A stretch of DNA of 64,000 nucleotides, taken from positions 248,001-312,000 of the forward strand of contig CAVPYB010000012.1 in the NCBI GenBank assembly GCA_963709875.1. The letters run 5' to 3'. This document shows positions 54,787 to 63,807 of this stretch, piece after piece. A model generated the notes under the pieces. That model had not been told where the DNA came from and made no database searches. It worked only from the letters and a program-made list of their open reading frames with translations. The position numbers and the translations under genes were made by a program. The stretch's first letter is position 1. Each line of letters starts with the position of its first letter. The stretch comes from JAQBDA01 sp963709875. GTDB taxonomy: Bacteria; Chloroflexota; Anaerolineae; Anaerolineales; UBA4823.

Positions 54787-55525
54787 ACAGGCGGTAGAAT
54801 AACCCCCATATACCCGGCCGGAGGGCGGGGAGGCGCAGCGGGATCTGCCAGGCGATCACGGATGGGTAGAGCCGCTTGAGCCAGATGCGCTGCACCGGCC
54901 AATCGCGCCCCCGGCGTGCTAGCACGTTCACACCCGTATTCGTCCTTTCAATGGGTATTACTCCCTGGGGGAGGGTCTTTCCATCGCCGGTCTCCGGCGC
55001 GGTGTGCCAGGTCGTGCGGCTGGCGCGCTCCACGAAGCCCAGCGAGCGGTACAGCTCGATCGCAACGCCGTTCTCCCCGCGTACGTGCAGCCAGGCCGCA
55101 TGCGCGCCTTGCCGCCGGAGATGGTCCAGAGCGGAGTGGGTCAGCCCGCGCGCCACGCCCTGACGGCGGAAGTTGGGGTGCACCGCCACATTGGCGATCA
55201 GGTAGTAGCTGCGCCGCAGGGAGACGTACGGGATCAGGGTCAGGTTGCCAACCAGCTGCCCATCCTGCTCCCACACGTAGCCGGAGAGCGGGATGCGGGA
55301 GCGCAAGGTCACCATGCTCAGGTAGCCGGGGTTGCGCGCCGCGTGGCGCATGTGGCGCAGGTAGCTGCGCCCCTCCTGGTCCAGCGTGTCGGCAAAGCAC
55401 AGCTCGACCAGGTCTGCCACGCGGTTCAGGTCGCGCCGCGGGTCGAACGGACGGATATGAGCGGCCTGGGCCGGGCTGGAAATCAGCTCTGATACAGCAG
55501 TCATAAGCTTCACGATCCGGTGCAA
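54496..55525 (-). CDS. GNAT-family N-acetyltransferase (frameshifted at the 3' end)
   Basis: About 343 residues. The N-terminal GNAT domain shows NVAVHPNFRRQGVARGLTHSALDHL (acetyl-CoA loop) and LHVRGENGVAIELYRSLGF. The C-terminal half looks like a second, degenerate GNAT domain. The main frame stops at 54539, but one base earlier in phase the sequence continues GFTEHQTLIWMALSLTE to 54496, a typical end for the family. A homopolymer (TTGGGTTT) at the break suggests an error. The last 45 bp overlap the recombinase frame on the other strand. Confidence 0.8.
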
Positions 55526-55575
55526 TTAGAATTGCCCGCTTGACTCGCAACCGGTTCTCGGGTAAATTTTACCTC

Positions 55576-56751
55576 ATGTCGCTCGATTTCCAGCAAGTTC
55601 GCCAGCAGATCCAAAACCTGGGAGAAAATGCCCCGCTGCGCCAGCAGGAGCTGCACCTGAAGGGTAAGCTGGCGCGCCAGCTGTTGGAGAGCCACGCCGA
55701 TCAGGCGCAGGCGCTGCTCAGCCGGGTGCGGGAGGTCGTGGAGCACTACGACCACTCGCTGCGCTGCGCCCTGCCGGCGCTCCTTCCAGATGGCAGTAGC
55801 GAGCCCCTGGATGCCAGCTTCCCGCTGCCCGCCCTGCCGGGATCGGCCACCCTGATCGCCGCCGACGGTTCGCAGATCGGCTACGACCGCCACGCGGAGG
55901 TGGCTTACAGCCTGGTGAACGTGGGCGCCATCCAGATGCGCCTGGACTCACCCGCCGCGCCACAGACAACCAGCACCTGCAAGCTGTACTACGACGAGCA
56001 GCTCTACGACCAGACCGAAGCTACCCTGGCGCTGACCCGCGACCTGGGCGAGCGCGCCATGCTGGCGGAGCTGGCTGCCAAAGCTGAGCCGCCAGTGGTG
56101 ACGTTCACCGACGGGCCGGTCGAGCTGTGGGGCGTCAAGGATGGCAGCGCTGAGGAGAGGTCCGCCTACCAGGAGAGCATGGCGCAGTACCTGAGGGCGC
56201 TGGAGGAGCTGGCCGAGCTGGGAGTGATCACCGCCGGTTACGTGGACAAACCGGCTGCCAACCTGGTGGTGCGCCTGCTGGAGGTCGCCGGCGCTGCGCC
56301 GGAGGACCTGAGCGAGATGCGCAAGTTCCAGCCGCTGCGCGGGGTCAGCGACAAAGCCCTGTACCGGGAGCTGCTGGCGCCGGGCGAGCGCTCGGCTGTC
56401 TTCGCCATGCAGTCGCAGGCGGCCAAGAGCTACCCGGGGCGGCTGGGATTACACTTCTTCTACCTGAATGCCGGTCGCATTGGAAAACCCTGGCTGGCAC
56501 GCGTGGAGGTCCCCGCCTGGGTGGCGCACGACCGGGGGAAGCTGGACGCCCTGCACGCCGTGCTGGTCGAGCAATGCCGTATCCTGGGCACCAGACCCTA
56601 TCCCTACCTGTTGCACCGCGCCCACGAGGTCGCCCTGGTCAGCCTGCAGGAGCGCGAGCAGGTAACGCAGATGATCGCGCTGGAGCTGCGCAAGCGCGGG
56701 GTAGAGGTCGAGAGCATTTCTAACAAGCAGTACGCCAAAAACCTGCGATGA
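55576..56751 (+). CDS. nurA: NurA-domain 5'-3' nuclease
   Basis: A 391-residue protein with NurA-type motifs: LIAADGSQIGYDRHAEV (first metal Asp), VVTFTDGPVELWG, FFYLNAGRIGKPWLARVEVPAW and the C-terminal HRAHEVALVSLQER. In archaea NurA works with HerA, Mre11 and Rad50 in DNA end resection. ATG 55576 is preferred over TTG 55540 because it gives the usual N terminus. The HAS-barrel and HerA genes follow on the same strand. Confidence 0.85.
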   Translation: MSLDFQQVRQQIQNLGENAPLRQQELHLKGKLARQLLESHADQAQALLSRVREVVEHYDHSLRCALPALLPDGSSEPLDASFPLPALPGSATLIAADGSQIGYDRHAEVAYSLVNVGAIQMRLDSPAAPQTTSTCKLYYDEQLYDQTEATLALTRDLGERAMLAELAAKAEPPVVTFTDGPVELWGVKDGSAEERSAYQESMAQYLRALEELAELGVITAGYVDKPAANLVVRLLEVAGAAPEDLSEMRKFQPLRGVSDKALYRELLAPGERSAVFAMQSQAAKSYPGRLGLHFFYLNAGRIGKPWLARVEVPAWVAHDRGKLDALHAVLVEQCRILGTRPYPYLLHRAHEVALVSLQEREQVTQMIALELRKRGVEVESISNKQYAKNLR

Positions 56752-56759
56752 GTATTCTA

Positions 56760-56820
56760 AACACAAAGGACACGAAGGCGATACAAGTATCGAAAGTGAA
56801 TTCTTCGTGATCTTCGTGTT
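56760..56820. repeat. imperfect palindromic repeat between nurA and the HAS-barrel gene
   Basis: AACACAAAGGACACGAAG (56760-56777) faces CTTCGTGATCTTCGTGTT (56803-56820) with three mismatches. The centre holds a second palindrome CGATACAAGTATCG. Related to the sequence near 15.7 kb. Confidence 0.65.
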
Positions 56821-56869
56821 TCAATCATTAAGCATGAAATATCCTCAATTTTCGGGAGAGGTATAAGCT

Positions 56870-57481
56870 ATGGCGCAAATCGAAATTGGCCGCCTGCTGC
56901 GCGCTAACACCGCCGGTTTCGTCGTCGGCTGCCGGGTCAACCAGCTCGAGGCACCTTCCTTCGGTGCCTTGGTGCGCGTGCCGCAGGTGAACGGCTACCA
57001 GATCTACGGGCTGATCCATGACATGCACATCGACGACGACGGGCTGGTGCGCCAATTGGTCACCGCCGAAGGTGTGGACGAGAACGTGATCGCCGACAAC
57101 CGCCTGAACCGCAACGTGCCGCTGGAGATGAGCGTGCTGGTGGTCGGCTACGCCGAGGGCGCGCGCATCCTGCACCTGCTGCCGCCCCGCCCGCCGCTCA
57201 GCCTGGATATGATCTACCTGTGCGAGCCGGATGAGTTGGGGCGCTTCACCGCCGCCGGGCGCTTCGGCTACTTCCGCCACATCCTGCGCGCCCAGGAGAT
57301 ACCGGTTGGCGAGCTGCTGGCAGCTCACCTGGCTCAGGCACAGGAAGCGCATGCCGCGGCCGGCAACCCGGGCTGGGGCGACGCCGCCACGCAGGAATTG
57401 ATCGTCCTGCTGCGCGACGATTACCCCACCTTGATGGCAGTGCTCGGCGCGCTGGGCGATGCCTTGCCGGGGAAGGTATGA
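56870..57481 (+). CDS. HAS-barrel-like partner protein of HerA/NurA
   Basis: A 203-residue protein. The N terminus (IGRLLRANTAGFVVGCRV, FGALVRVP, GLIHDMHIDDDGLVRQL) is beta-rich, like the HAS barrel usually fused to HerA ATPases. The rest is helical. It has GGGAGAGG upstream. The HerA gene begins 3 bp after its stop. It probably modulates or recruits the HerA motor. Confidence 0.68.
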   Translation: MAQIEIGRLLRANTAGFVVGCRVNQLEAPSFGALVRVPQVNGYQIYGLIHDMHIDDDGLVRQLVTAEGVDENVIADNRLNRNVPLEMSVLVVGYAEGARILHLLPPRPPLSLDMIYLCEPDELGRFTAAGRFGYFRHILRAQEIPVGELLAAHLAQAQEAHAAAGNPGWGDAATQELIVLLRDDYPTLMAVLGALGDALPGKV

Positions 57482-57484
57482 TGG

Positions 57485-59206
57485 GTGAATATGATGATCG
57501 ATGACCTACAAGAGCAAAGGATCGGCTACCTGGTCGGCGGCGGGCTGAAGGAGAACCTGCGCGTGCGGCTGACCGTCCCGCCCCAGGAAGTGCAGGAAGG
57601 CGCTTTCGTGATCATGGAGAGCGGCGACTGGCTGTTTTACGGCCTGGTCACCGACCTGCAGCTCGGCGCAACCGACCCGCGCTTCGCCGATGAGCAGAGC
57701 GAAACCCGTCTGCCGCCCGGCATGGCGCGCCTGCTGCACGGGCAGACGCTGTACACCACCCTGGAAGTGCTGCCGGCGCTGATGCTGGAGCGCGGCCCCG
57801 ACCTGGACAGCCCGGAATACCCGCGCTGGCAGGAAGAGATCGAGCTGGGCCTGCGCGAGCAGCCGCACCCGCTGCCGGTGAAGACCGTCCCTCCGCACCA
57901 CGCCCCGGTCCGCCTGGCCGGGCCGGGCGATATCGCCGAGATCTTCGGCAAGACCAGCCAGGAAGGCAACTTCGTCATCGGCTATACCCGCGAGCAGGGG
58001 CACCCGGTATGCCTCAACCTGGATAAGTTCGTCCAGCGCTCGTCGGGGGTATTCGGCGCTACCGGCACCGGCAAATCCTTCCTGACCCGCCTGCTGCTGG
58101 CCGGGCTGATCCAGCACAACCGGGCCTCAGTGCTGGTGCTGGACATGCACAATGAATACGGTTTCGAGGATACCGCTTCGGACACCGGACTGCGCGTCCC
58201 TGGCTTGCGGAACAAATTCCCCGGGCGCGTGCGGGTGGTCGGCCTCGGTAAGGGCACCACAATCCGCAACCGGCAGCCGGATTTCAACCTCGAAGTCGCT
58301 ATGAGTGACATACAGCCGCAGGATATCGAGCTGCTGACGCGCGAGCTCAACCTGCGCGAGACAACCTCCACAGTCCTGGATGCCCTGGTGGCAACATTTG
58401 GCCCGGGGAGCTGGTTCGCAGAATTCAAAGAAATGATCGTCGGGGCAATGATCGAGAATGAGGAAGGCAAGAAGCTGCCGGCCCCTCACAGCGTGGAAGC
58501 GTGGGCATTCCGAGCCGGGGTACATCCTGAAGCCGCTAAAGGACTGCACTCCAAGCTGGGGACGCTCTTCCGGCGAGCTTATATCGTAGAATTGCCGGCG
58601 GCCGATACGGTAGGCGAGATGATCAAATCTTTAGAAGCCGGTCAGCATATCGTGCTTTCCTTTGGCAAGTACGACCGCGACCTGGACTACCTGCTGGTCA
58701 GCAACCTGCTCACCCGCAAGATCCGCGAGCGCTGGGAGCAGCGCACCAACGCATTCCGCACCAGCGGGGAAGACGAACCGCGCCCGCTGGTGATCGTCGT
58801 TGAGGAAGCGCACAAGCTGCTCAACCGCGAGATGGCAGCCCAGACCACTTTCAGCACCATCGCCCGTGAGATGCGCAAGTATTACGTCACTCTGCTGATC
58901 GTCGACCAGCGCCCCTCCCAGATCTACGACGAGGTGATGTCGCAGCTCGGCACGCGCGTCTCCGGCTGGCTGGGCGACGATGACGATATCCGTGCCGTGC
59001 TCTCCGGGCTGGCAGGGCGCGAGGCGCTGCGCGGCATGCTCGCCCGCCTGCAGCCTAAAGAAGAGGTGCTGCTGATCGGTTGGGGAGTGCCCATGCCGCT
59101 GCCGGTGCGCTCGCGGCGCTACGACGACCGCTTCTGGGAGGAGCTGCAGGGCAAACCCTCCAGCTCACGCAGCAGCGACCAGATCTTGAAGGAGCTCGGT
59201 TTTTAA
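57485..59206 (+). CDS. herA: HerA-type DNA translocase ATPase
   Basis: A 573-residue FtsK/HerA-superfamily motor. The N-terminal beta-rich HAS-barrel part is followed by Walker A (GATGTGKSFLTRLLLAG near residue 190) and LVLDMHNEYGF. Walker B is LVIVVEEAHKLLN near 435; the TLLIVDQRPSQI and LGTRVSGWLGDDDD segments follow. It forms hexameric rings that drive NurA along DNA in archaea. GTG 57485 and ATG 57491 are both possible starts. A terminator follows. Confidence 0.88.
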   Translation: MNMMIDDLQEQRIGYLVGGGLKENLRVRLTVPPQEVQEGAFVIMESGDWLFYGLVTDLQLGATDPRFADEQSETRLPPGMARLLHGQTLYTTLEVLPALMLERGPDLDSPEYPRWQEEIELGLREQPHPLPVKTVPPHHAPVRLAGPGDIAEIFGKTSQEGNFVIGYTREQGHPVCLNLDKFVQRSSGVFGATGTGKSFLTRLLLAGLIQHNRASVLVLDMHNEYGFEDTASDTGLRVPGLRNKFPGRVRVVGLGKGTTIRNRQPDFNLEVAMSDIQPQDIELLTRELNLRETTSTVLDALVATFGPGSWFAEFKEMIVGAMIENEEGKKLPAPHSVEAWAFRAGVHPEAAKGLHSKLGTLFRRAYIVELPAADTVGEMIKSLEAGQHIVLSFGKYDRDLDYLLVSNLLTRKIRERWEQRTNAFRTSGEDEPRPLVIVVEEAHKLLNREMAAQTTFSTIAREMRKYYVTLLIVDQRPSQIYDEVMSQLGTRVSGWLGDDDDIRAVLSGLAGREALRGMLARLQPKEEVLLIGWGVPMPLPVRSRRYDDRFWEELQGKPSSSRSSDQILKELGF

Positions 59207-59240
59207 TCTATGAAGGAGTTACACTATTGAGGTTGAAATT

Positions 59241-59283
59241 GGGGGTATTCGTGCGGGCGTTGCCCGCACGAACACCCCCTTTC
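59241..59283 (+). terminator. intrinsic terminator of the nurA-herA operon
   Basis: An 18-bp stem (GGGGGTATTCGTGCGGGC against GCCCGCACGAACACCCCC, one mismatch) with a 3-nt loop, followed by TTTCTTCT. Confidence 0.82.
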
Positions 59284-59308
59284 TTCTCCCAACTGCGATA
59301 GTTCTACT

Positions 59309-59746
59309 ATGTTTATCCGCAGGATGACCGGGCAGGACCAGGATGAATGGCTGCGCATGCGCAGGCTGCTTTGGTCTGAGCTATCCCAAGACCGGCACCT
59401 GTCCGAGATGGCTGAGCTCCTGGGCGACTCGACCAGTGCGGTGTTCGTCGCTGCCCGCCCGACCGGTGGTCTGGGCGGTTTCCTGGAAGCCTCGCAGCGC
59501 AAATATGCCGATGGATGCGAGAGCAGCCCGGTGGGCTATATCGAGGGCTGGTATATCGATGCTGACCTGCGCCGGCAGGGCGTGGGGGAGCAACTCGTCC
59601 GGGCCGCTGAGGTATGGGCTCGGGCACTGGGTCTGGTTGAAATGGCCTCCGACTGCCTGCTCGATAATGAGGTCAGCCTGGCAGCGCATACGGCATTGGG
59701 TTATCAGGAGGTAGAAAGGCTGATACATTTCAAGAAGAGTATATAA
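59309..59746 (+). CDS. GNAT acetyltransferase, AAC(6')-I-like
   Basis: A 145-residue single-domain GNAT. The order GYIEGWYIDADLRRQGVGEQ, EMASDCLLDNEVSLAAHTAL and GYQEVERLIHFKK closely follows aminoglycoside 6'-N-acetyltransferases of the AAC(6')-I type. Activity on aminoglycosides is not shown by sequence alone. It is chromosomal, with no transfer genes beside it, so an ancestral enzyme is likely. Confidence 0.75.
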   Translation: MFIRRMTGQDQDEWLRMRRLLWSELSQDRHLSEMAELLGDSTSAVFVAARPTGGLGGFLEASQRKYADGCESSPVGYIEGWYIDADLRRQGVGEQLVRAAEVWARALGLVEMASDCLLDNEVSLAAHTALGYQEVERLIHFKKSI

Positions 59747-59804
59747 TTGGTAATCGGCCGATCGTGTTCCGAAACAAGTCGGTGACGATTTCATTCGATT
59801 ACTT

Positions 59805-59857
59805 GCAGTTCGCTGTCTTGTGTATAATATTTAATGGAGATACTTTCAGCGAACTGC
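59805..59857. promoter_or_regulatory. 53-bp palindromic control element upstream of the aldo/keto reductase gene
   Basis: GCAGTTCGCTG (59805-59815) and CAGCGAACTGC (59847-59857) are perfect inverted arms. A TATAAT box (59823-59828) lies between them, so a bound repressor would cover the promoter. It has the same span and near-identical arms as the element at 25591. Confidence 0.65.
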
Positions 59858-59905
59858 TGTAAACCGATTTTACTATTCCTCGATTACCGGTAGGAGGAAA
59901 CTGCC

Positions 59906-60748
59906 ATGATTTACGCAACGCTATACAACGGCGACCGCATCCCTGTCCTGGGGCAGGGCACCTGGGGTTTGGGCGGCGGGATGTCCCCGGATACGTCACG
60001 GGACGATTCCGCCCGCGATGTCATCCGCACGGCTATCGAGCTCGGCTACACCCATATCGATACGGCTGAAATGTACGGCGGCGGGCATACTGAAGAACTG
60101 GTCGGTCAGGTGATCCGGGATTTTCACCGCAAGGACCTGTTTATCTCCTCGAAGGTCTGGCATATCACCATGCACTACCAGGATACACTGCAGGCATTGG
60201 AAGGCAGCTTGAAGCGCCTGGGCACCGATTACCTCGACCTGTACATGATCCACCGTCCGAACAAAGACATCCCCCTGGAAGAGACTTTCCGGGCGCTCAA
60301 CGAACAGGTAAAGCAGGGCAAGGTGCGCCACCTGGGTGTGAGCAACTTCAATCTCGACCAGCTTATGCGGGCACAAGATCACTCCGACACGCCGCTGGTC
60401 ACAAACCAGGTGCCGTACAATCTGCACAACCGGCTGTACGTCAAGAATGGAGTGCTGGAATACTGCCAGAAAAACGGCATCCTGGTGACCGCGTATTCAC
60501 CTATCGACCGCGGCCATCTAGTGAGCGATCCAACCGTCAGGAATATTGGCGAGCGGTTGGGAGCTACGCCGGTGCAGGTTGCGCTGCAGTGGCTGCTGTG
60601 CCAGCCAGGGGTGATCACCCTGCCGATGTCCACCCGCAAAGACCATCTGCAGGAGAACCTGGGCGCTCTGGACCTGGATCTCTCGGCTGAGGATTTCGAA
60701 GCCCTCAACCGGATCGAGCTCTCGGAGGAGTCGCTGTGGCCAGAATGA
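59906..60748 (+). CDS. aldo/keto reductase
   Basis: A 280-residue TIM-barrel oxidoreductase. The catalytic tetrad is seen: Asp and Tyr in HIDTAEMYGGG, Lys in FISSKVWH, His in LYMIHRP. NADPH-binding residues are in the C-terminal LPMSTRKDHLQENLGA. GTAGGAGGAAA precedes the start. It probably reduces aldehydes or ketones; its control element is shared with the SPFH gene. Confidence 0.92.
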   Translation: MIYATLYNGDRIPVLGQGTWGLGGGMSPDTSRDDSARDVIRTAIELGYTHIDTAEMYGGGHTEELVGQVIRDFHRKDLFISSKVWHITMHYQDTLQALEGSLKRLGTDYLDLYMIHRPNKDIPLEETFRALNEQVKQGKVRHLGVSNFNLDQLMRAQDHSDTPLVTNQVPYNLHNRLYVKNGVLEYCQKNGILVTAYSPIDRGHLVSDPTVRNIGERLGATPVQVALQWLLCQPGVITLPMSTRKDHLQENLGALDLDLSAEDFEALNRIELSEESLWPE

Positions 60749-60893
60749 GACAACAGCCAGGATAGCGTGCAAACAGAAGTTGTATAATAGGAGCAGCAAA
60801 ATCTGTCAGGCAAGAATGGTCGACCCCTTCCAGGGAGACCGGAAAACCTGATCATAAATCCCCATACAGAATCACACGAAAGGAGCGTCTATT

Positions 60894-61385
60894 ATGCTGA
60901 ACAAAAAAGTCCAGGAAGCGATTAACGAACAAATCAAGAACGAGCTGTTCTCAGCTTATATCTACCTGGCAATGTCCGCCTACTTCGAGGACCAGAATCT
61001 GCCCGGCATGGCACGCTGGATGCGCATGCAGAGCAACGAAGAGATGGAACATGCGATGAAGTTTTACGATTATATATACGATCGCGGTGGTCGGGTTACC
61101 CTGAAGGCGATCGACCAGCCGCCCTTCCAATGGGAATCGCCTCTGGCAGCTTTCGAACAGGCTTATGCTCACGAACAGAAAGTAACCGGTATGATCAACG
61201 GCATCTACAAGGTCGCCGAACAGGAGAACGATTACCCGACCCAGGTGATGCTGCACTGGTTCATCGACGAGCAAGTGGAGGAAGAGAAGAGCGCCAGTGG
61301 CATTGTTGAGCATTTAAAAATGGTCGGCGACCATACCGGTCCGCTGCTGATGTTGGATCACCAGCTCGGTCAGCGCGCAGATTAA
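60894..61385 (+). CDS. ftnA: bacterial ferritin
   Basis: A 163-residue classic bacterial ferritin. Ferroxidase ligands are in NEQIKNELFSAYIYLAM, NEEMEHAMKFYDY and the HEQKVTGMINGIYKVA helix; HWFIDEQVEEEKSAS adds the rest. Stores iron as a 24-mer. AAAGGAGCG lies upstream, and a TATAAT at 60783 may be its -10. It ends with a strong terminator. Confidence 0.94.
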   Translation: MLNKKVQEAINEQIKNELFSAYIYLAMSAYFEDQNLPGMARWMRMQSNEEMEHAMKFYDYIYDRGGRVTLKAIDQPPFQWESPLAAFEQAYAHEQKVTGMINGIYKVAEQENDYPTQVMLHWFIDEQVEEEKSASGIVEHLKMVGDHTGPLLMLDHQLGQRAD

Positions 61386-61407
61386 CATCCTCTTTCCAGG
61401 TATGAAT

Positions 61408-61444
61408 CAGGGCTGACCCTCACCAGGGGACAGCCCTGTTTTTT
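61408..61444 (+). terminator. intrinsic terminator of the ferritin gene
   Basis: CAGGGCTG (61408-61415) pairs with CAGCCCTG (61431-61438), followed by TTTTTT. Confidence 0.88.
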
Positions 61445-61539
61445 CTAACCTGTACTTCTGCGAGCTTCCCGGTTTGGGAGACCAATGAAAGCTCTCCTCC
61501 GAGCTGAGAAGCTTAAGAACCTGTCCCAAAGGAGGCAGC

Positions 61540-62506
61540 ATGGACCTTCTATTGGCTACAAGCAGCGGTCTGACCGTCTGTCAGAAAGACCAGAACGGAT
61601 GGCAACCAGTCCAGCAGGGTCTGGATGACCACTACATCACCAGCGTTATTGCCCGGGAGGGAGTGATCCTTGCCGGTACCCGGGACGGCATCTTCCGGTC
61701 AGATGATCGTGGTGTGACCTGGCAGGATGCCAGCCAGGGGTTGTCTGCCCGCCACATTCGCTGGCTGGCCTACCACCCCGATCATTCGGATTTTGAGCTT
61801 GCCGGGACTGAACCGGCGGGCATCTTCTTATCTCACGATGGGGGAATGAGCTGGCGTGAATCACCGGAGATCCCAGAACTGCGCCGGCGATTCGGCTGGT
61901 TTTTACCCTACTCTCCGGAATCCGGCTGCGTACGCGGCTTTGCGCTCCAGGCAGAGCGTATATTTGCTGCGGTGGAAGTGGGCGGTGTGCTGGTCTCCCA
62001 GGACCGCGGTGAGAGCTGGGAGCTGGCTGCCGGCAGCCGAGGTGAGCCTCACAGCGCCCCCCCGCCTTACGTCCACCCAGACGTGCATTCGATCGAGATC
62101 CACCCAACCTCGGCGGACATGGTCTACGCTCCGACTGGCGGCGGCTTCTACCGCTCCTGGGACAGCGGCGCAACCTGGACGCAGCTCTACCACTGCTACT
62201 GCCGGGCAGTCTGGGTCGACCCGGATAACCCCGAACATATCATCCTGGGTCCGGCCGAACTCGGTGGATCGCAATGGTCGCATCGATCAGAGCCTGGATG
62301 GCGGGCGTTCCTGGCAGCCGGCCTCAGCCGGTATCGAAGTGCCCTGGTCCCGCCATATGGTCGAGCGCTTCACCCAGGTGAATAATGAACTGATGGCGGT
62401 GCTGTCGAATGGGACTCTGCTGTCAGCCGATCTGGGATCCCTGTCGTGGAGCCAGATCCTGCCAGGTGCTCATAGAATTAATGCAGTCACCAGCAGCGCT
62501 GCTTAG
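61540..62506 (+). CDS. Asp-box (BNR) beta-propeller protein (frameshifted)
   Basis: About 321 residues. Five Asp-box motifs are seen: SDDRGVTW, SHDGGMSW, SQDRGESW, SWDSGATW and SLDGGRSW, the last in a different frame. The break is near 62272, and removing one base lets the frame run on to the stop at 62506. No signal peptide is evident. Such propellers occur in sialidases and photosystem-assembly-like proteins; catalytic sialidase residues are not apparent. Function unknown. Confidence 0.78.
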
Positions 62507-62535
62507 AGATCGTGGCACGGAAAAACTGCTGAGAG

Positions 62536-63807
62536 TTATCCTTCACGCACGTGATTGGCACCGTGAATCACCCATTTGTATGTCGTCAATTCACGCAGTG
62601 CCATCGGGCCGCGGGCGTGCAGACGTTGGGTTGATATTGCTACCTCCGCCCCCAGACCGAGCTGACCCCCATCGGTAAAGCGGGTGCTGGCATTGACATA
62701 CACCGCGGCCGAATCCACCTGCGCGACAAAGCGGCTGGCGTTTGCCTCATCACGGGTGAGTATGCCGTCCGAATGCCCTGTGCTGTGATTTGCGATATGC
62801 TCGATTGCATCATCCAGCCCGGAGACCACCCGCAGCCCCAATATTAACGAGAGCCATTCGGTATCGAAATCATCCGCACCTGCCGGGGCAACCGTGGCTG
62901 GCAGGCTCCCACCTGCCGCGCCCAGCGACAGAGCTGCACCCTCCTCCGCACGGAAGTGGACGCCATCTGCCGCCAGCACCCGGACCAGCTCCGGCAAGAA
63001 TTCACCAGCCACCTGGCGGTGCACCAATGCCGTGTCCAGAGCATTGCAGACCGTGGGACGCTGGATTTTTGCATTGCGGATCACTTTCAGTGCAGCCGGC
63101 AGGTCGGCAGACTCATCCACGAATAGATGGCAGATGCCAATGCCACCCGTGATCACCGGGATGCGGCTGTTCTCCCGGCAGAACTGGTGCAGCCCCGCCC
63201 CGCCGCGCGGGATCAGCATGTCGATGGTGTCATGCATCTGCAGCAGCTGCATTACCAGGTCCCGGTCGGGGTCATCGATGAACTGGATGGCATCCCCAGG
63301 CAGACCGCTGCTCTGCAGCGCGCTGCGGATGATCTGGACCAATACCCGGTTGGAGTTCAGTGTCTCACTGCCACCGCGCAGGATTGCAGCGTTGCCGGTC
63401 TTGATCGCCAGACCGGCCACGTCGATGGTCACATTGGGACGCGCTTCGTATATCACACCCAGCACGCCCAGCGGCACGCGCTGTTTGTAGACCCTCAACC
63501 CGTTGGGCTGGATTGTTTCGTCGAACACCTCACCAACCGGGTCGGGGAGCAAGACCACCGAGCGCAGACCCTCTGCCATCCCAGAGAGGCGCGCATCATC
63601 CAGGCGCAGGCGGTCCAGCAAAGCAGGTGTCAGACCGGCACGCTCACCCAGCTCTGCGTCCACCCGATTGGCAGCGATGATCGCGTCCCTGTCGCTGATC
63701 AGCCTCTCAGCCATGGATAAGAGGACAGCATCTTTCTGCCCGCTGGGCGCGTTTCGCAGCTCTTGCCAGGCTTTACGGGCTTGTTTTCCGATTTCTGTAA
63801 GGTTCAT
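62536..63807 (-). CDS. proA: glutamate-5-semialdehyde dehydrogenase
   Basis: Second step of proline synthesis: reduces gamma-glutamyl phosphate with NADPH. It is 423 residues, the family length. The catalytic Cys is in QRPTVCNALDTALVH. GVIYEARPNVTIDVAGLAIKTG and LIPRGGAGLHQF are family markers. Its ATG overlaps the proB stop (ATGA), so the pair is coupled. Confidence 0.95.
   Translation of the reverse strand: MNLTEIGKQARKAWQELRNAPSGQKDAVLLSMAERLISDRDAIIAANRVDAELGERAGLTPALLDRLRLDDARLSGMAEGLRSVVLLPDPVGEVFDETIQPNGLRVYKQRVPLGVLGVIYEARPNVTIDVAGLAIKTGNAAILRGGSETLNSNRVLVQIIRSALQSSGLPGDAIQFIDDPDRDLVMQLLQMHDTIDMLIPRGGAGLHQFCRENSRIPVITGGIGICHLFVDESADLPAALKVIRNAKIQRPTVCNALDTALVHRQVAGEFLPELVRVLAADGVHFRAEEGAALSLGAAGGSLPATVAPAGADDFDTEWLSLILGLRVVSGLDDAIEHIANHSTGHSDGILTRDEANASRFVAQVDSAAVYVNASTRFTDGGQLGLGAEVAISTQRLHARGPMALRELTTYKWVIHGANHVREG

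Noticed and set aside
12740..62272. Programmed +1 frameshifting in ppk, priA, trpS, clpC and others
   Set aside because: The breaks share no slippery sequence, downstream structure or stop codon; insertion errors explain them more simply.
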